A stretch of 64,000 nucleotides of DNA, from contig CM039512.1 of assembly GCA_022432975.1 (NCBI GenBank), forward strand, positions 42,879,124-42,943,123, written 5' to 3'. Under the pieces are notes generated by a model, which did not search any database, was not told the DNA's origin, and saw nothing but the letters and a program-made list of their open reading frames with translations. Numbering within the stretch: position 1 is the first letter of the stretch; each line of letters begins with the position of its first letter. Source of the DNA: Begonia masoniana (lineage: Eukaryota > Streptophyta > Magnoliopsida > Cucurbitales > Begoniaceae). Shown one piece after another: positions 36,725 to 48,507 of this stretch. The position numbers were made by a program, and so were the translations under genes.

Positions 36725-37330
36725 CTATTCTATTGTTCTTCGCCTCATTAACTGGGAAGATAAAACTGTACCTGAAACAATTGATGGTTGGGCAGTTCCC
36801 TCGTCTCTGATGGGGGCAATTATCTTCGGTGTGACTCTCTCCCGATCGGTTGGCTTTCTTGGACAATGAAGGGCGTAGTGGCCTGCCTCCCCACATCTAT
36901 AGCATCGATCCGTACCCAATCTACACACACCATAGTGCTTCTTCTGGCAATCAGGACACTGAGGTCTCTGGGAAGCTCCTTGTGCCTGTTTCCCTTTACC
37001 CTGTCCACTCCTTCCCTCGTACGACCTTTTAAAACCTCTTTGTTATTTTTCCTCTACCGAGTGCGGTTGAAACTCTATGAAGAACCTCTCCACACTGTGG
37101 TTATTTGGAGCAATCACTACTTGGGTTCTAGGGCCCTCTCGGTTTATCAAGGTATCAAGCTGCTGGGATTGCCTCTCCATGTGCTGAGCCTTTTGGTCGA
37201 GGTGTTGGGACTGTTGGGCAATGAACTCTCTAAGTTGATCTATAGTATCATCTCTCTCATCTCTATCATTTCCTTGACGCACTATTTTATAAACCTATAA
37301 AAATTAAAAACAATAACTCTAAGAAACAAA
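36725..37330 (-). pseudogene. gag: Gag pseudogene of the minus-strand gypsy element
   Basis: Minus-strand 37282-37043 encodes a Gln-rich coiled-coil-like N-terminal piece (IDQLREFIAQQSQHLDQ) typical of plant gypsy Gag. Minus-strand 36928-36725 encodes a zinc knuckle CYRCGEAGHYALHC followed by a basic tail. The capsid domain expected between them is absent, so an internal deletion has fused the two ends, and a frame change separates them. The knuckle places it firmly in the Gag family. Confidence 0.75.
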
Positions 37331-37425
37331 AACAAAGAAGTCTTAAAAACGTACTTACAGTTAAAGAAGCACGTCCGTGTAATGGCTGGGCAGTCGAGAA
37401 GTCTACAGAACCGATTTTAAAACTC

Positions 37426-37443
37426 GGGGGCTCTGATACCATA
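37426..37443 (-). other. tRNA-iMet primer binding site
   Basis: Minus-strand TGGTATCAGAGCCCC follows the 5' LTR end after ATTA; a full match to the plant initiator-Met PBS core. Confidence 0.85.
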
Positions 37444-37447
37444 ATTG

Positions 37448-38222
37448 TAACGACCCTCAATTTATACCCTTACCCGTAAATTTTTTTTTTTTTTTATAAC
37501 ACTAAGTAAATTCCTGACTTCTTAATTCTAGTCATGGTCAAAGTCGTCGGAACCATTTAAAGGGACGTATAAAACCGCATGATTGAAATTGTTTAAAACC
37601 ATCCAATGAAGTCGTTGAAATTGCTTGAAAACCATTTGAGAAAACACATAAAAGGTGAGGGAAAACACAATGTAGAAGCCGAGGGCAAACATGTCCAAGG
37701 CAAGAAAAACAAATGGCCGATCGATCGGCCACTTACAGTCGATTGATCGGCCCTTAGGCAGCCGATCGATCGCCTCTCATCTGGTGATCGATCGGCTGCC
37801 GCTCTGGAATTCTTCCAGAGCGTAGCCTGCAGGAGTCGATCGTTCGCCCCTTTACAGGCGAACGATCGGGAACTTCTCTGGAAAACCAGAGGGTTCTGCG
37901 ATCGATCGCCCCTCTTTCTGCGATCGATCGCTCCTCCTCCTTCTTCTCCCGTCAACCTGCACACACACACACCCCTGTTTCATTTCCTACTCATCAATAA
38001 ACACTTTAACATAATAACTCATCCAACCTCACCTATTCCTCATCCATTAATCACCAAAAACACGACTCAAAACATATTAGAAAACGTAGCCAAATTTCAT
38101 AAAAACAAACCGCGTGGATTCGTTTAAAAACTAAATATTTCCCTCTGTTTGAAAATATCAAAAACACAACAAAATACTATCAATCCTCCAAAACACTATA
38201 CATTATCAATCAAGTTACCAAG
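37448..38222 (-). repeat. 5' LTR fragment of the minus-strand gypsy element
   Basis: Matches 29415-30190. Truncated at the TGTAACACC start of the next LTR. CGATCGATCG block at 37710-37945. Confidence 0.85.
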
Positions 38223-38390
38223 TGTAACACCTGACATTTTCAGTCAGGTATTTTCTTTCCTTAAAGAAACTAATTTAACTGTCACCTTTTATCGACATTT
38301 TTATTTAAATTAATGCCTGATTTATTGAATTTCAAGTGGTGTGAAACTAGGTTGGGTGGCAAAATTGTAATTGAGATGGATTTTAATTAG

Positions 38391-38400
38391 TATAAATAGG
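38391..38400 (+). promoter_or_regulatory. TATA box
   Basis: TATAAATAGG about 170 bp into the LTR, and 150 bp upstream of the first candidate donor. Confidence 0.6.
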
Positions 38401-38831
38401 AAATGAAAATCCTTAAACCTCATTAAAACTTCACTATAGCGACATTCCTCTCTCGGCGACCTCCTTTTCCCCAGAGCTCTCTCTCTTTGCCAGCGACTCC
38501 TCTATCGATGACCGATTCTTCAGTCTCCACCCCGACAATCCACGCTCTAGGTAAGACTTAGATAATGTAGTTGCTGGTTAGTTACTTGGAGTTCTGTTTT
38601 TAGCTAGAATTTGAAGTTTCAGACTCTTCAATGGCAGAGTAATGGAAGTGACATTTGTAATATGTGGTTAGTTACTAGGTTGAATATAGTTATTTTAGGT
38701 TCTGGAAGTTTAATCTACACACACAAGGTGCTCGATTAAGAAGATTTAGAAATATATGCGTTAGATTCTAGGATGATTTTTGGTTAGAACTTTTAGGATT
38801 TTGTTTAACTCTGTAATGTGGAATGTTTTAG

Positions 38832-38878
38832 GTGAAGAAGGTCCAAAGAGAAGTGCCCAAATTTGCTAAGGAAACCAG
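38832..38878 (+). other. Candidate LTR micro-exon (47 nt)
   Basis: Donor CTCTAG|GTAAGA at 38551, acceptor ATGTTTTAG at 38831, exon ending ACCAG|GTAAGT at 38879, second acceptor TGATTTAG at 39433. The downstream hairpin is weak here (GGCC then GACC). Confidence 0.5.
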
Positions 38879-40442
38879 GTAAGTGAGTGAGTAAGATTCC
38901 CGGCCATTAAGACCCTACATTGTAAGGGTACTAGGTTGAAGTTGATTACGATGTTCGAGAGCTGTTTGTGTTGTTGTCTGTCTGGTTATGATATGTGAGT
39001 TGACAATATGATTTATTGTTGAATGAATGGTCTATCCTATTAGCTGATGGATTAAGAATACCCATGTTCATGCATCATGATTCATTCCTCAAGCATTCAA
39101 AAGTGTTTAAGTGCATGTTTCCTTTTACGAACAGGTTATGAACATGAAACATATGCAACAAGGATTAAGTGAGGGTTGGGGGCGGGTTGACGTATGTCAC
39201 AGTCCAAAAGAGGGACCATGAATACGGCCTGCAAGGAATTATGTACACTTTCACTGTCAACCCCCTTTTCGGCACAAATCCTCCCTTAATCCACATGATG
39301 TAAACTATGAAGAAGAACATGAACAAGAAAAGATTATGAAAACGTGTTTCTTTCAACTATGCATTTATGCATACATGTTAGTATTGCACTCCTTACTAAG
39401 CATTAGGCTTATAGTTTAAACCTTATGATTTAGGTGACGAACTATCAGGTGAGGATTCCAAACTCAATGAGGATGCCTAAGACTGGTTGCTGGAGGGTGC
39501 TCAGGGTGACAGTTTGTGGCTGGAAGGCGAATACAACCTCTGGTTACTGCTCTTAAGATGTTAGTAAAGATTATGAATACATATGACTAAGTAGGATGAA
39601 ATTTTTTTTCTTATAACGTTGGATTTTGGAAATTGTCTGATTCAATTCCTAAGTTTGAGGATAATTATGAGGATATAGAATGATCTGTTTTATTTAAGTC
39701 TTCCGCTACACGTATTTTGGATGAGTCTATGGATTATATTGTGCAAGTTTACGTCAGTCATGTTAAAGTCTGTAAAAGTCAGGATGTCTTCTATCGGTAG
39801 ATGTTTTCTATTGGTGGAAATTACTCTACTATGTTAAGGTCCCTGTTCACCGGTAGAAGTCTCCTATCGGGTGATTTTGAATGAATCACGTGGGATGCTC
39901 ATGTCAATCGGTAGATGTTGATTATTACTATCGGTAGATGTTAGGGGTTTCTGTTTACCGGTAGAAGTCTTCTATCGGGCGATGTTCAATGAGTCACGTG
40001 GGATTCACATGTCATCTGGAAGATGTAGATTTTCACTATCAGTAGAAGTCTTCTATCGGGTAATGTTTAATGAGTCATATGGGATGCACATGACAATCGG
40101 TAGATGCTGTTTATTATTATCGGTAGAAGTCTTCTGTCGGGTAATATTTAATGAGTCACGTGGGATGCACATGAAAATCGGTAGATGTTGTTGTTTATTA
40201 CTATCGGTAGAAGTGAGAATTATGTTTTGTCATTTTGCGATCGGCAGATGCGAGAAAAAAATTTTGTCGTTTGCGATCGGTAGATGTTCTTTGATTTTCA
40301 ATTCTCTCAGCCAAATGTTTTAACATTCTGTCTTTTGTTAATGTTACTTACTTAATGAGTTTTCCGTTGAATGGTCGAGGATTTAAAGATAAAATTTTTA
40401 TTATTGAGAGTAATGCCAAAATTTTTCGTAAAATTTCTTAGT

Positions 40443-40984
40443 CCGGTCTCCGTCTCTCTAGGGCTCCTCTGAATCTCACTCTCTAGTCTGAATGTTTTCT
40501 CTCTCCTCTTTTTGCCTATTTTAACCTAACCTCTTGTTTTTTGATTGATCGACGGTCTAGATTAAGACATTTAAAATAGCTGATCGATCAACGGTTGAGA
40601 TTAAAACAATTAAAATAGTCAAACGGTTAGGATTAAAATAGTCGATCAATCGCCTGATGTGTAGCCGATCGATCGGCTTACTTTCTATTTTCCTTAAAAT
40701 CCCGCTTCAACCGATCGATCGGATAAGCTTCTGTTTTTCTCTTCTCATAATTTCCACCGATCGATCGGCTACTTCTCTGCCAATTAATGCTTTTTCTCTT
40801 CAGCTTCAATTCCTCTGCATATTTTTCTGTCCTTATTTTCTATCCCGGATCGAATTTGTAAAACCTGTAATTCTTCAATCTTTCTACACACTTGCACCAA
40901 AAATGTTAAATACAGTCAAATGCTTGAGAAAAAGTTATCGAATCAAGAATAAACGAGAACAATTAGGTGTGTAAAATACGCACT
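40443..40984. other. LTR fragment with CGATCGATCGG motifs
   Basis: Contains at least four CCGATCGATCGG-type sites (about 40635-40770) and CT-rich sequence. Probably a piece of a second-family LTR; its ends are not clear. Confidence 0.5.
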
Positions 40985-41113
40985 TGTCACTTTCTGTCTC
41001 CCCCTCTTTTAAATATTCTTCTGTTGACGAAAGGACAAAACTAGCATGCATTACTTCTTCATAACAATTGACAAACCTCCTCTTTCATTGTGTTTTCATC
41101 TGTAACGTTTCCC

Positions 41114-41713
41114 ATGGATGAGTCAGATTAGGCAGAAATGAGACGATAAAGATTTTGATTCTTGCCAAACGCACAAAACTAGTTCGACCAAATGAAGCAG
41201 TGCAAACATGTGTGGCAACACGTCCAAACGACGAAAAGAGAGCACCGATGCAACAGAATCGGAAGTGAAGAAAACAAGCAATAGATTGTGGAGCGAGAAT
41301 GATGAGCTAACGCTGTTGAAAGGTTTCGTAGATTTTTTAAAACACTAGCTTCTTATAAATCCATGTCTTTTTACGCCTTCTGTTAACCGGTCAGCAAAAC
41401 AGACGTTTGATGAATTAAGGAAGCTGAAGAGCAAGTACTGGAGATCAAATCCAGAATGAAAGTATGTAATCAGACTTTGTGGGATTCTCATCCACAAGAG
41501 CTGCTAGGGGCATCTTCCAAGATATGGAAAGAAAACAATGGCAGAATCAAGAGTTATGAGTTAGGCAAAAAGGGTAAGAAAGATTATGACTTTTATCCAT
41601 CTTTGTTACGTAATTCTCTGGCCGATAGAGAGTTGAATTTTGCTTCCATGGACAAAGCTACGCAGAGCATTTTGGTGGAAGACAGGAACCAAGGGTCATC
41701 TAGTCCGGTTTGA
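41114..41713 (+). pseudogene. GeBP/STOREKEEPER-like (DUF573) pseudogene, type 1
   Basis: Paralogue of 17380-17787. The ATG at 41114 is followed by a stop within six codons. The domain start (RLWSENDELTLLKG-like) is readable near 41285-41335 after a frame change. 41456-41713 encodes an 85-residue C-terminal piece ending SILVEDRNQGSSSPV. Several frames are needed, so it is non-functional. It keeps more of the C-terminus than the block A copy. Confidence 0.65.
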
Positions 41714-42790
41714 TTTACTTTTTGGAGAGATTAGGATCAGAATACTAAAATTTAGTTTTCAATTTTTTGGACCAATAAGCCCAAAATATTTTTCAGAACC
41801 AGACAAGAATTCTAGTCTCGGTTCTAGTCTTTCGAGATAATTTTTTTTTTTAGCAAAATGTAAATTAATACTAGCTGAAAATCTCTTCTAGAATTGATCC
41901 ACTGAGTTTGTTCCTCGAAAGATCGAGTGAGTAGAGCTCTGTGCAGTTTCCAAATTAAGTTGGAATTTTTCCAAAAATTAAATTTTCCCACAAAAAGAAA
42001 CTCTGTAAGAGTTTCAAATTACCCAGCATTAACCTAGCAATTCAAATTACCCAGCATTTACCCAAAGACTGTAAATTTTCTTCTAGCAGCTCTTTCCTTA
42101 GCAGAGAAAGTGTGAAATGAGATGCAGCTTTCCGAGATTCCCTTTTCCTTTGCACGTATAAAGAGAAGTTAAGAAATCCAGAAGATAGTCAATCGTTCAG
42201 ATAAATACAGTCGTAAAATTTAATGCTACGTGTACTAAATAGAACTATACACTACACTAAACAATTAGAACATAACTAAATTTTTACATTACAGGTTTGG
42301 CACTCTCTTGTTGAAAGAACTCGTCTGGGTGGAAGAACTGCGAAAATCACAAGATTAGATTAAGTGATAAACAAATCATAATCAAAGACAAAAAAGCTTA
42401 CCTTCGTAATCGTCGGACGAGTGGCCGAGCGGCGAGGGCAAGGGCGACTTGGCAAGGGCGAGCTTTTGGTGATTTGCGAAGATGAGAAGACAGAAGAGAG
42501 AAGTGAGAACTGACTGTCTGAAGCTTGAGTCTGATGCGTTACTTAGGACAACGTGGTCCGGATCGGTTCTAAATGAGCTAACTCATTAGAACCGAAAACT
42601 GGATCGAAATTTTTTGTTCTGGTCAATACAGAACAGAAATTTCCTTTTTTTTTAAGAATCAACCAAAACCGGACCAAATTGCCGGTTCTGGTCCGGTTCT
42701 TCGGTTCTCGATTTTTTTGCTCACCCCTAACTAGAAAAACCTGATGGTTGCTTTGAATACTTATGAGCTATTGAAGAATAAATTTGACAA
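41714..42790. other. Non-autonomous DNA transposon remnant, hAT-like
   Basis: The right end reads CGGTTCTGGTCCGGTTC and then GCTCACCCCTAAC, the reverse of the TAGGGGTGAGC terminus common in plant hAT elements. A matching left end is not visible. No ORF. Confidence 0.4.
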
Positions 42791-42799
42791 AAAAATATA

Positions 42800-43909
42800 G
42801 GGTAAATACCAATTTGAACCTTACGAGGTTAATTTCAAACACCCCTTAAACTAAAAATTCTAACAACTAAAATCTTAAACTATAAAAAATGTAACAAATC
42901 AAAACCTGGCGGGGGGCCGATCACCCCCCGTTCTTAATTTACAATAAGAACGGGGGGCTGATCTAAAATGAATGGCCTTCCGTTCTGTCTAGTGTCCTAT
43001 TTTGTAGGCAGAATAAGAAAGGGGGTCGCCGCCTCATACCGGTCCTCCGTTCTTAAATATTTTGCTTGAATAGGGTCCCCGATCTTGGGCGGTGACCCCG
43101 TTGTCAGCCCTAATTTTAAAAACGGGTTGTCACTGCTCCGGAACAAGGGGCTGTTCTGAGACTCCCGTTTCTTCTTCATTTTATAAATTAAAATAAAAAA
43201 CAAACGATATTGAATTTACTTGAAATTTTGATCACTTATTTACCACATCATGGGAAGATAATAAAAATATTTTCGTAATTTTCTAACACTTGTACGATTT
43301 ATTATAATTATTTTACGTTTGATTTATAAAATAATTAACTTAAACTATAATAAATCGTACAAGTTTTAAAAAATCACGAAAAGTTTTAGATTATTTTCTC
43401 ATGATGTAGTGAACATGTGGTAAAAATTTCAAGTAAATTCAATATCGTTGGATATTTTTTTAATTTAATTTATAAAGTGAAGAAGAAATTGGGGTCCCAG
43501 AACGGCCCCTATTTTAGGGCAGTGACCCGTTCTCAAAATTAGGGTTGAGAATAAGTGGTTGTTCTGGGACAGTGACCACTCATTCTCAAAATTAGGGTTG
43601 AGAACGGGGTCACTACCCCAGATCGGGGACCTTATTCAAGCAAAATGTTTAAGAGCAGGAGGCCGGTACGGAGCAGCGACCCCCCGTTCTCATTCTGCCA
43701 ACAAAATAGGGTACTGGACAGAACGGGAGACCGTTCATTTTAAATCGGCACCCCCTTCTCACCGTAAATTTAGAACGGGGGTGATGGGCCTCCCGCTAAG
43801 ATTTAATTTGTTACTTTTTGATAGTTTAAAATTTTAGTTGTTATGGTCTTTAGTTTAAGGGGTGTTTCAAATTAACCTCATATTTTGGGATTCAAATTAG
43901 TTTTAATCT
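42800..43909. mobile_element. Foldback element, B copy, with 9-bp target duplication
   Basis: Two long inverted arms around about 43340, TIR starting GGGTAAATACCAATTTGAACC. Flanks AAAAATATA (42791-42799) and TAAAATATA (43910-43918) agree at eight of nine positions, as expected of a Mutator-type insertion. Counterpart of 16207-17284. Confidence 0.72.
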
Positions 43910-44283
43910 TAAAATATATGAATGTATGTGCGGTGTTTATGAAGCTTCCATCAAAAACTCTACGACTCCCCAACACTCATGAATTGATCTTTAATTTTTG
44001 CTTCGAATGTTTGCATTTTGGCTATGCTTTTTCAAGTTTTGTTTTTGCATTTTCTCACTCATTTGTTTCAGCTGCATCGTATTGTTCGTAAATTCCAAGA
44101 TTTAAGTTTCAGATTTGGTTTAGGTTTAGTTACACATTAGTGATAGAATGAACTGATGATAAGAAACAAAATAAAAATGGATGATAAAATTTAAAAATAA
44201 ACTTCAGTTTTGAGTGTTATTTGCTCAAATTTCATAAATATCATCAGATTCAATGAAATATGAAAGAACATAAATAGTATAAA

Positions 44284-44516
44284 TGTAACACCCGAGAATT
44301 TATCGGCTCAAGTTTTATCGAATATTTGGTGGATGCACATTTTATTTGTGGAAATGAAGTGATTGTGAATATTGGATTTATGAATGGGTGTAGTGTAAAT
44401 TTAATTTAGTAGATGCAAGGGTATGATTGTAATTGAGGTTAATGAAATAGAAGAAAAGTAAAGGGCGAAGAGGCTTTCACATGAAAATGGGCAAAAAGCA
44501 AAAACCATTCTTCTTC

Positions 44517-44548
<32 letters not shown>

Positions 44549-45292
44549 ACGGCGATTGCAAGAAGCTCTCTTTCGATTTTTCTTCTCAATCGATTTCTTC
44601 AATCCAAGGTAAGTTTCTCTCTAATTTTTCATGGGTCATTAGTTTTCTAGCTAAAGGAGAGATTTGAGAGTGGATTAGGTTGAGTATTTAGTAGGTTTTT
44701 GGCTAGGGTTTTGGTGTGAGCTTAGGGTTGCACGAAAAAGATGAGGAATTGCTGAGTTCTTATTTTATTGAGTGTTTAAAGATGATTAGAGGATAGTATG
44801 GATAAGTGGTTGAGTTTTTTGAGGAAGAAACTGAAATTCTAGAGTGTGCAGGGCAGTTCGGTTTTTGCAAAAAATGACCAAGCCAATTGTGTTATTTGGT
44901 TAAACGGTCCATACCTTTTAGAAAGTAGACGTCCTAAGGAGTCCGTAGAGCTTTGAATCGTCCAAAATGGATAAGTGTAGGATTAGTTACGCAAAGTTGA
45001 AGTTAGATAAAAAATAGTGGAATTTCAGGTTTGTGAATTTTTGGTGAACCATTAGCTTTCTTTTGAGAGTTTGATGAATGAGTTGTAGTGAAGAATAAAT
45101 TAAGGGCATGTGTTATGGTTTTTAGGTTTGAACGAGTTCTCGATGTAGTGTACGAGTAAGAGGTTAGCGAAGGAGGCCAGGTAAGTAATGTATACTTGTG
45201 TTTTGCCTTCGGGCCTACATCACAGTTCGTTAGGAATGTATGTTTGTGGTTCGTGTGTATGCATTGTATGTTATTGTGTATGATGTTGGCGG
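44284..45292 (+). mobile_element. LTR truncated at its 3' end
   Basis: Starts TGTAACACCCGAG within the duplicated block and has a CT microsatellite (about 44505-44548) before the first donor. It ends abruptly about 110 bp after the micro-exon, where block sequence (AGAGAAATGCAATCAC) resumes. Confidence 0.75.
45126..45180 (+). other. Candidate LTR micro-exon (55 nt)
   Basis: Donor TCCAAG|GTAAGT at 44609, acceptor TGGTTTTAG at 45125, exon ending GGCCAG|GTAAGT at 45181. Hairpin GCC-TTCG-GGC at 45205-45214, 24 nt after the donor. Second acceptor lost by truncation. Confidence 0.5.
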
Positions 45293-45837
45293 AAGAGAAA
45301 TGCAATCACTCCTCAAGGGTTCGGAGCTTGGAGAGGAATCAAACCTCACAATCATAGATATGGTAATCATGAGGGTGGTTCTACCCATTTTATGTCCTCG
45401 TTCAAAAGATTAGTAGAGAATGCCAATAGTCTTTTTTTTTCTTTTTCTTTGTTTTTAATTATGGGTAAAAACTATTTTGAACTTCAAAGTATCAATTTTT
45501 TTTTTACAAAACTCTTAAAGTATAACTTTAATAAAACAAACTTCAAACTATCAAAAACTATCCGGGGGTCGATGTGGGGGTGTAGAACCCCCGCGCATGT
45601 TCGTTGCACGTGTAGAATGGGGGATCGATCTAAAAAGAATGGCCCCTCATTCTATCTAGGGACGCGGGGGTGTAGAAACCTTGCGCACGTGCGTTGCATG
45701 CGAAAAAAAGCACGGGGCACCGTTTATTTTAGCTCGGCCCCAATCTTACAGAGAAGTTTTAAAACAAGGGGTCGTGCTTCATGACACGGCCCCTCGTGTG
45801 TTGAACACGGGGGGCCGCATTTCAGGATAAAACCCCC

Positions 45838-45880
45838 GTTCTCTGGCCCGTGATCAATTATGGATCACGGGCCAGAGAAC
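45838..45880. repeat. 18-bp inverted repeat with 7-nt loop
   Basis: GTTCTCTGGCCCGTGATC and its exact reverse complement flank AATTATG. A third, partial, self-palindromic copy (GCCCGTGATCACGGGC) follows at about 45888. Part of the long MULE TIR region. Confidence 0.85.
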
Positions 45881-46067
45881 ACGATGGGCCCGTGATCACG
45901 GGCTGGAGAACGCGGGGGGCTGAGTCTTGCAAACGGCCCCACCTTCTCCCAAGAATGGGGGGTCGATCTCTTTGATTATTGAAGGAGATCAGCCCTCCAC
46001 TCTCACTCTACACCTTCCTAAAACTCTAAACCTCACAAATATTTTCTTGCTTCGGTGAATTTTCTCT

Positions 46068-46990
46068 GTGTTAGCGACGACGATAGATTCTGATTCAAGT
46101 TGTTCAATTGATTTATTAGACGAGACAACAACTTGTGATGCCGATATGAATTGGCATTCGTACGACTCAATTGTATATGGTGATCTTCGAGCATTTGATC
46201 ACTTAGATGTAAATGAAGAAATAGAGGTGCATTCGACCTCTAGAACTCTAGACGATGAGCTTCGAACATCGGTCGGTTCAAGGGATGATGGGTGAATAGC
46301 ATACTAGTAAGAACATAAATCTAAATGGTTTTTTTTTTTGGGAAAAAATATAGTTATTTAAAGGAAATTAGAACGGAAATAGTCAAATATTCTTTGAAAA
46401 TGGTTATGGGATCAAATTCACCAAAAGTGAAAATCGGCGACTGCCGGCTGAGTGTGAAGACGGGTGTGAGTGGCGACTGCATGCTTCTAAGATGCAAGAA
46501 GAGCATATGTTTCAAATAAAGAGTTTGATCGATTATCACATTTGTTTGAGGAAAATTGAGAATCAACGCGCTAGAGCAAAATAGGTAGCTAATCATTATC
46601 TGGATAGGTTCAAAAGTCAACCTACGTGGGAAATCTCTTCCATTATCGATACAGTGAGGAATGATTTGATTGTCAACATTACACTTAGTTTTACTAGAAG
46701 AGCAAGAAGCATAGCTCGAACATTTAACGAAGGTAAGAGCAACGAACAGTACAGGCTCGTCTGGTCATACGCAGCAGAAATATGTAGATCAAATCCGGGT
46801 AGCACATTACAAATACATACGACATGAGGTGTAATTCATTGGTATGCCAAAAAATGTATATGTGCATAGCTGCTTGTAAGGCAGGTTTATTGTAGTATGG
46901 TTGTCCTATTATCTGTTTGGATGGTTGTCATCTGAAGGACTCAATTCCTAGCCAATTACTTCCAACCGTCAGTAGTAACGATGCACGGAC
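46068..46990 (+). pseudogene. MULE transposase (MURA-type) pseudogene
   Basis: 46068-46295 encodes an acidic N-terminal piece of unclear family. From about 46560 one frame reads IIDTVRNDL, RRARSIARTF, NEQYRLVWSYAAEI and RSNPGST, the conserved block upstream of the catalytic domain in plant MULE transposases. After a frame change near 46830, CLDGCHLK follows, matching the first catalytic Asp region (GLDGCHLK). Internal stops (TAG near 46583, TGA near 46825) and the TRIM-like LTR start at 46991 inactivate it. Position and orientation inside TIRs support the MULE call. Confidence 0.75.
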
Positions 46991-47200
46991 TGTAACATCC
47001 CCCGATCCTCCCATTATAATATTGTCTGTTTTTGGCCAGAGCCTGCACATATTTGTTCTTGGGATCAGCCCCAAAATGCGTTGTATTAGGTAGGAAAGAG
47101 AACTCTACTTATAAACCATGCATTTTTCACTCTCCCAAGCAATGTGGGATTGTGCACTCTCACTGGTATGGGCTAGGCCCCACCGGACCCTTAAGCTCAT
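46991..47200 (+). mobile_element. TRIM-like LTR fragment (boundaries approximate)
   Basis: Starts TGTAACATCCC directly after transposase sequence. It contains the order typical of plant TRIM LTRs (ATATTGTCTG..TTTTGGCC, CCAAAATGCG, ACTTATAAACC, CAAGCAATGTGGGATTGTG) without a 5S domain. Right end uncertain. Confidence 0.5.
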
Positions 47201-47276
47201 CCAACTCAAATGAAGCCTGTCAAATACATCGACGGATCTCGGAGCTCTCCTATGCTCTCTAGTGGGGCAGCTGAAC

Positions 47277-47781
47277 CTAAGATTGCTCCATGATCTTCCA
47301 AATCAATGTCCCGTATGACAGATTTTTGTTCCGTGTTTGCCCGATCTCTTTCATATGATCTGAAATCATGTACCCCAGGTTGAACATCGTGTCGTTGTAA
47401 AACTTCTCTAAGACATAGAGATTCATCAAGCTAACGAGATCTCTATGTCCATCCCTCGATAGCAAGGTGTGGCTGATCAGGTTGTGAATAACCCGAGCTT
47501 TTATGTTCAAGTCCTTCGATTTCTTTTTCACGGAGGCTACAATGTCTGAATTACGGTGAATCTGCCTAAGGAACTACAGTCCATCTATTGATCTGGAAAA
47601 ATTACTCTCTCGGGAAGCATGATAGTATCTGACCGCGTCTTCTGTGGCAAATCTGAGCAATTTGTTGACATCACCTGCACCTACGACAATATGTGTACCG
47701 AAAAGGTACCTCTTCAAGAAACTCTCCCTCCCGGTAATGGTCAAGTTCACGTAAAATAAATTAACAATTTTGTCGTAGTTG
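47277..47781 (-). pseudogene. Fragment of a 'putative plant transposon protein' domain
   Basis: Minus-strand frames give NLFYVNLTI...KRYLFGTHIVVGAGDVNKLL and, after a frame break near 47550, IKARVIHNLISHTLLSRDGH...LVSLMNLYVLEKF. This order resembles the conserved domain found next to many plant retroelement genes (FYANL, VRG-x-x-V, then AR-x-WLxFI-x-x-LLP). A Cassandra-like LTR truncates it at its start. Assignment is moderate and from memory of the domain's shape only. Confidence 0.45.
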
Positions 47782-48188
47782 TGTAACGACCCCTCATCCC
47801 AGCAAGATATTGTCCGCTCCGGGGATTGGGCCGCAGCCCAATATCGTCCCCTCACGGCTTTGTTTGGCGAGGACTTCCCAGTCGGTCACCCAACCTGGTA
47901 CTACTCTCGCCGAAGCACGCTTAACTTCGGAGTTCTTATGGGATCCGTTGCCAATTGTGCTCCAAAACGCGTCTTGCTATGTTGGGAGGGATCTCTTACA
48001 TATGTTTCATTTCCATGTACTTCCCCAAGCGATGTGGGTTCGTAACGGCCCCTGCTTCAACGGGAGAACCCTCCGGCCCAGGTCAGCCCCAGGATCCGCG
48101 GAGCTTTACCCACCTCCGGCCCAGGTCAGCCCCAGGATCCGCGGAGAATGGGTGGTCCCAAACATGCGTTGAAAGACGGGTCGTCACA
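47782..48188 (-). mobile_element. Cassandra-type solo LTR with 5S-like domain
   Basis: 407 bp with perfect target duplication AGTTG (47777-47781 and 48189-48193). Minus strand starts TGTGACGACCC and ends GGGTCGTTACA. It contains a 5S-rRNA-like segment and an internal tandem duplication of about 48 bp (GGCCCAGGTCAGCCCCAGG at about 48076 and 48119). Confidence 0.9.
47866..47947 (-). ncRNA. 5S rRNA-like Pol III domain of Cassandra LTR
   Basis: Minus-strand GGATCCCATAAGAACTCCG, AAGTTAAGCGTGCTT (A box), GGCGAGAGTAGTACC and GGGTGACC..CTGGGAAGTCC (C box) follow plant 5S rRNA positions about 30-110. The A and C boxes look intact, so TFIIIA/Pol III transcription is possible. It is not a functional ribosomal 5S gene. 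Confidence 0.82.
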
Positions 48189-48507
48189 AGTTGTCTCCCC
48201 ACATGTTGTACACGTCGTGCAAGGAGATGCGGTTAAACATCTAATTGATCTCCAAAGACTCCTAACTGCTGAAGTTGGCAGTCTTCCCATAAATAATTGA
48301 ACGCATTGACATATCCCGCTCGAACTGCTGTAGACACCCCTGGTTTTGAAATTTTATCGACAAATAACCAAGCGGGAGTCATGGCACTTGGTCCGGAGCA
48401 CCTTGTGATGAAAGTGGGTCAACTTGTGTCGAGGGGGGGGAGCTTTTCGTTTCAAAAAATATTTGGGAGCCATTTCAAAGATTAGAGCTCCGATTTTTGG
48501 CAATTTT

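Larger units (their letters stand above)
29415..38222 (-). mobile_element. Decayed minus-strand gypsy element with nested insertion
   Basis: 3' LTR 29415-31842, internal region 31843-37447, and part of the 5' LTR at 37448-38222. Minus-strand PBS TGGTATCAGAGCCCC lies just inside the 5' LTR (about 37426-37443). The PPT region (ATTTAAGGTGGATGACA, minus strand) lies just before the 3' LTR. The solo LTR 33511-35623 is inserted in the internal region. The 5' LTR is cut at 38222 by the LTR that follows, and its continuation is not found further right. Coding content is nearly gone. Confidence 0.85.
38223..40442 (+). mobile_element. LTR truncated at its 3' end
   Basis: Starts TGTAACACCTGAC within the previous LTR. 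It has TATAAATAGG (38391-38400), splice-like signals and an ATCGGTAGATG block (39786-40285). It stops at AATTTCTTAGTC, a point that in 12287-14529 is followed by the last 50-60 bp of the LTR. No right target duplication was found. Confidence 0.72.
40985..44283 (+). repeat. Block B: inverted copy of block A (first half)
   Basis: Colinear with the minus strand of 17863-15830. It includes the type 1 GeBP pseudogene and the foldback element. 41714-42790 is extra relative to block A. Confidence 0.78.

Noticed and set aside
36788..37300. 170-residue plus-strand ORF
   Set aside because: It is antisense to the minus-strand Gag pseudogene with its zinc knuckle.
47866..47947. Genuine ribosomal 5S gene
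   Set aside because: Only the central part resembles 5S, it is inside an LTR with a target duplication, and tandem 5S spacers are absent.
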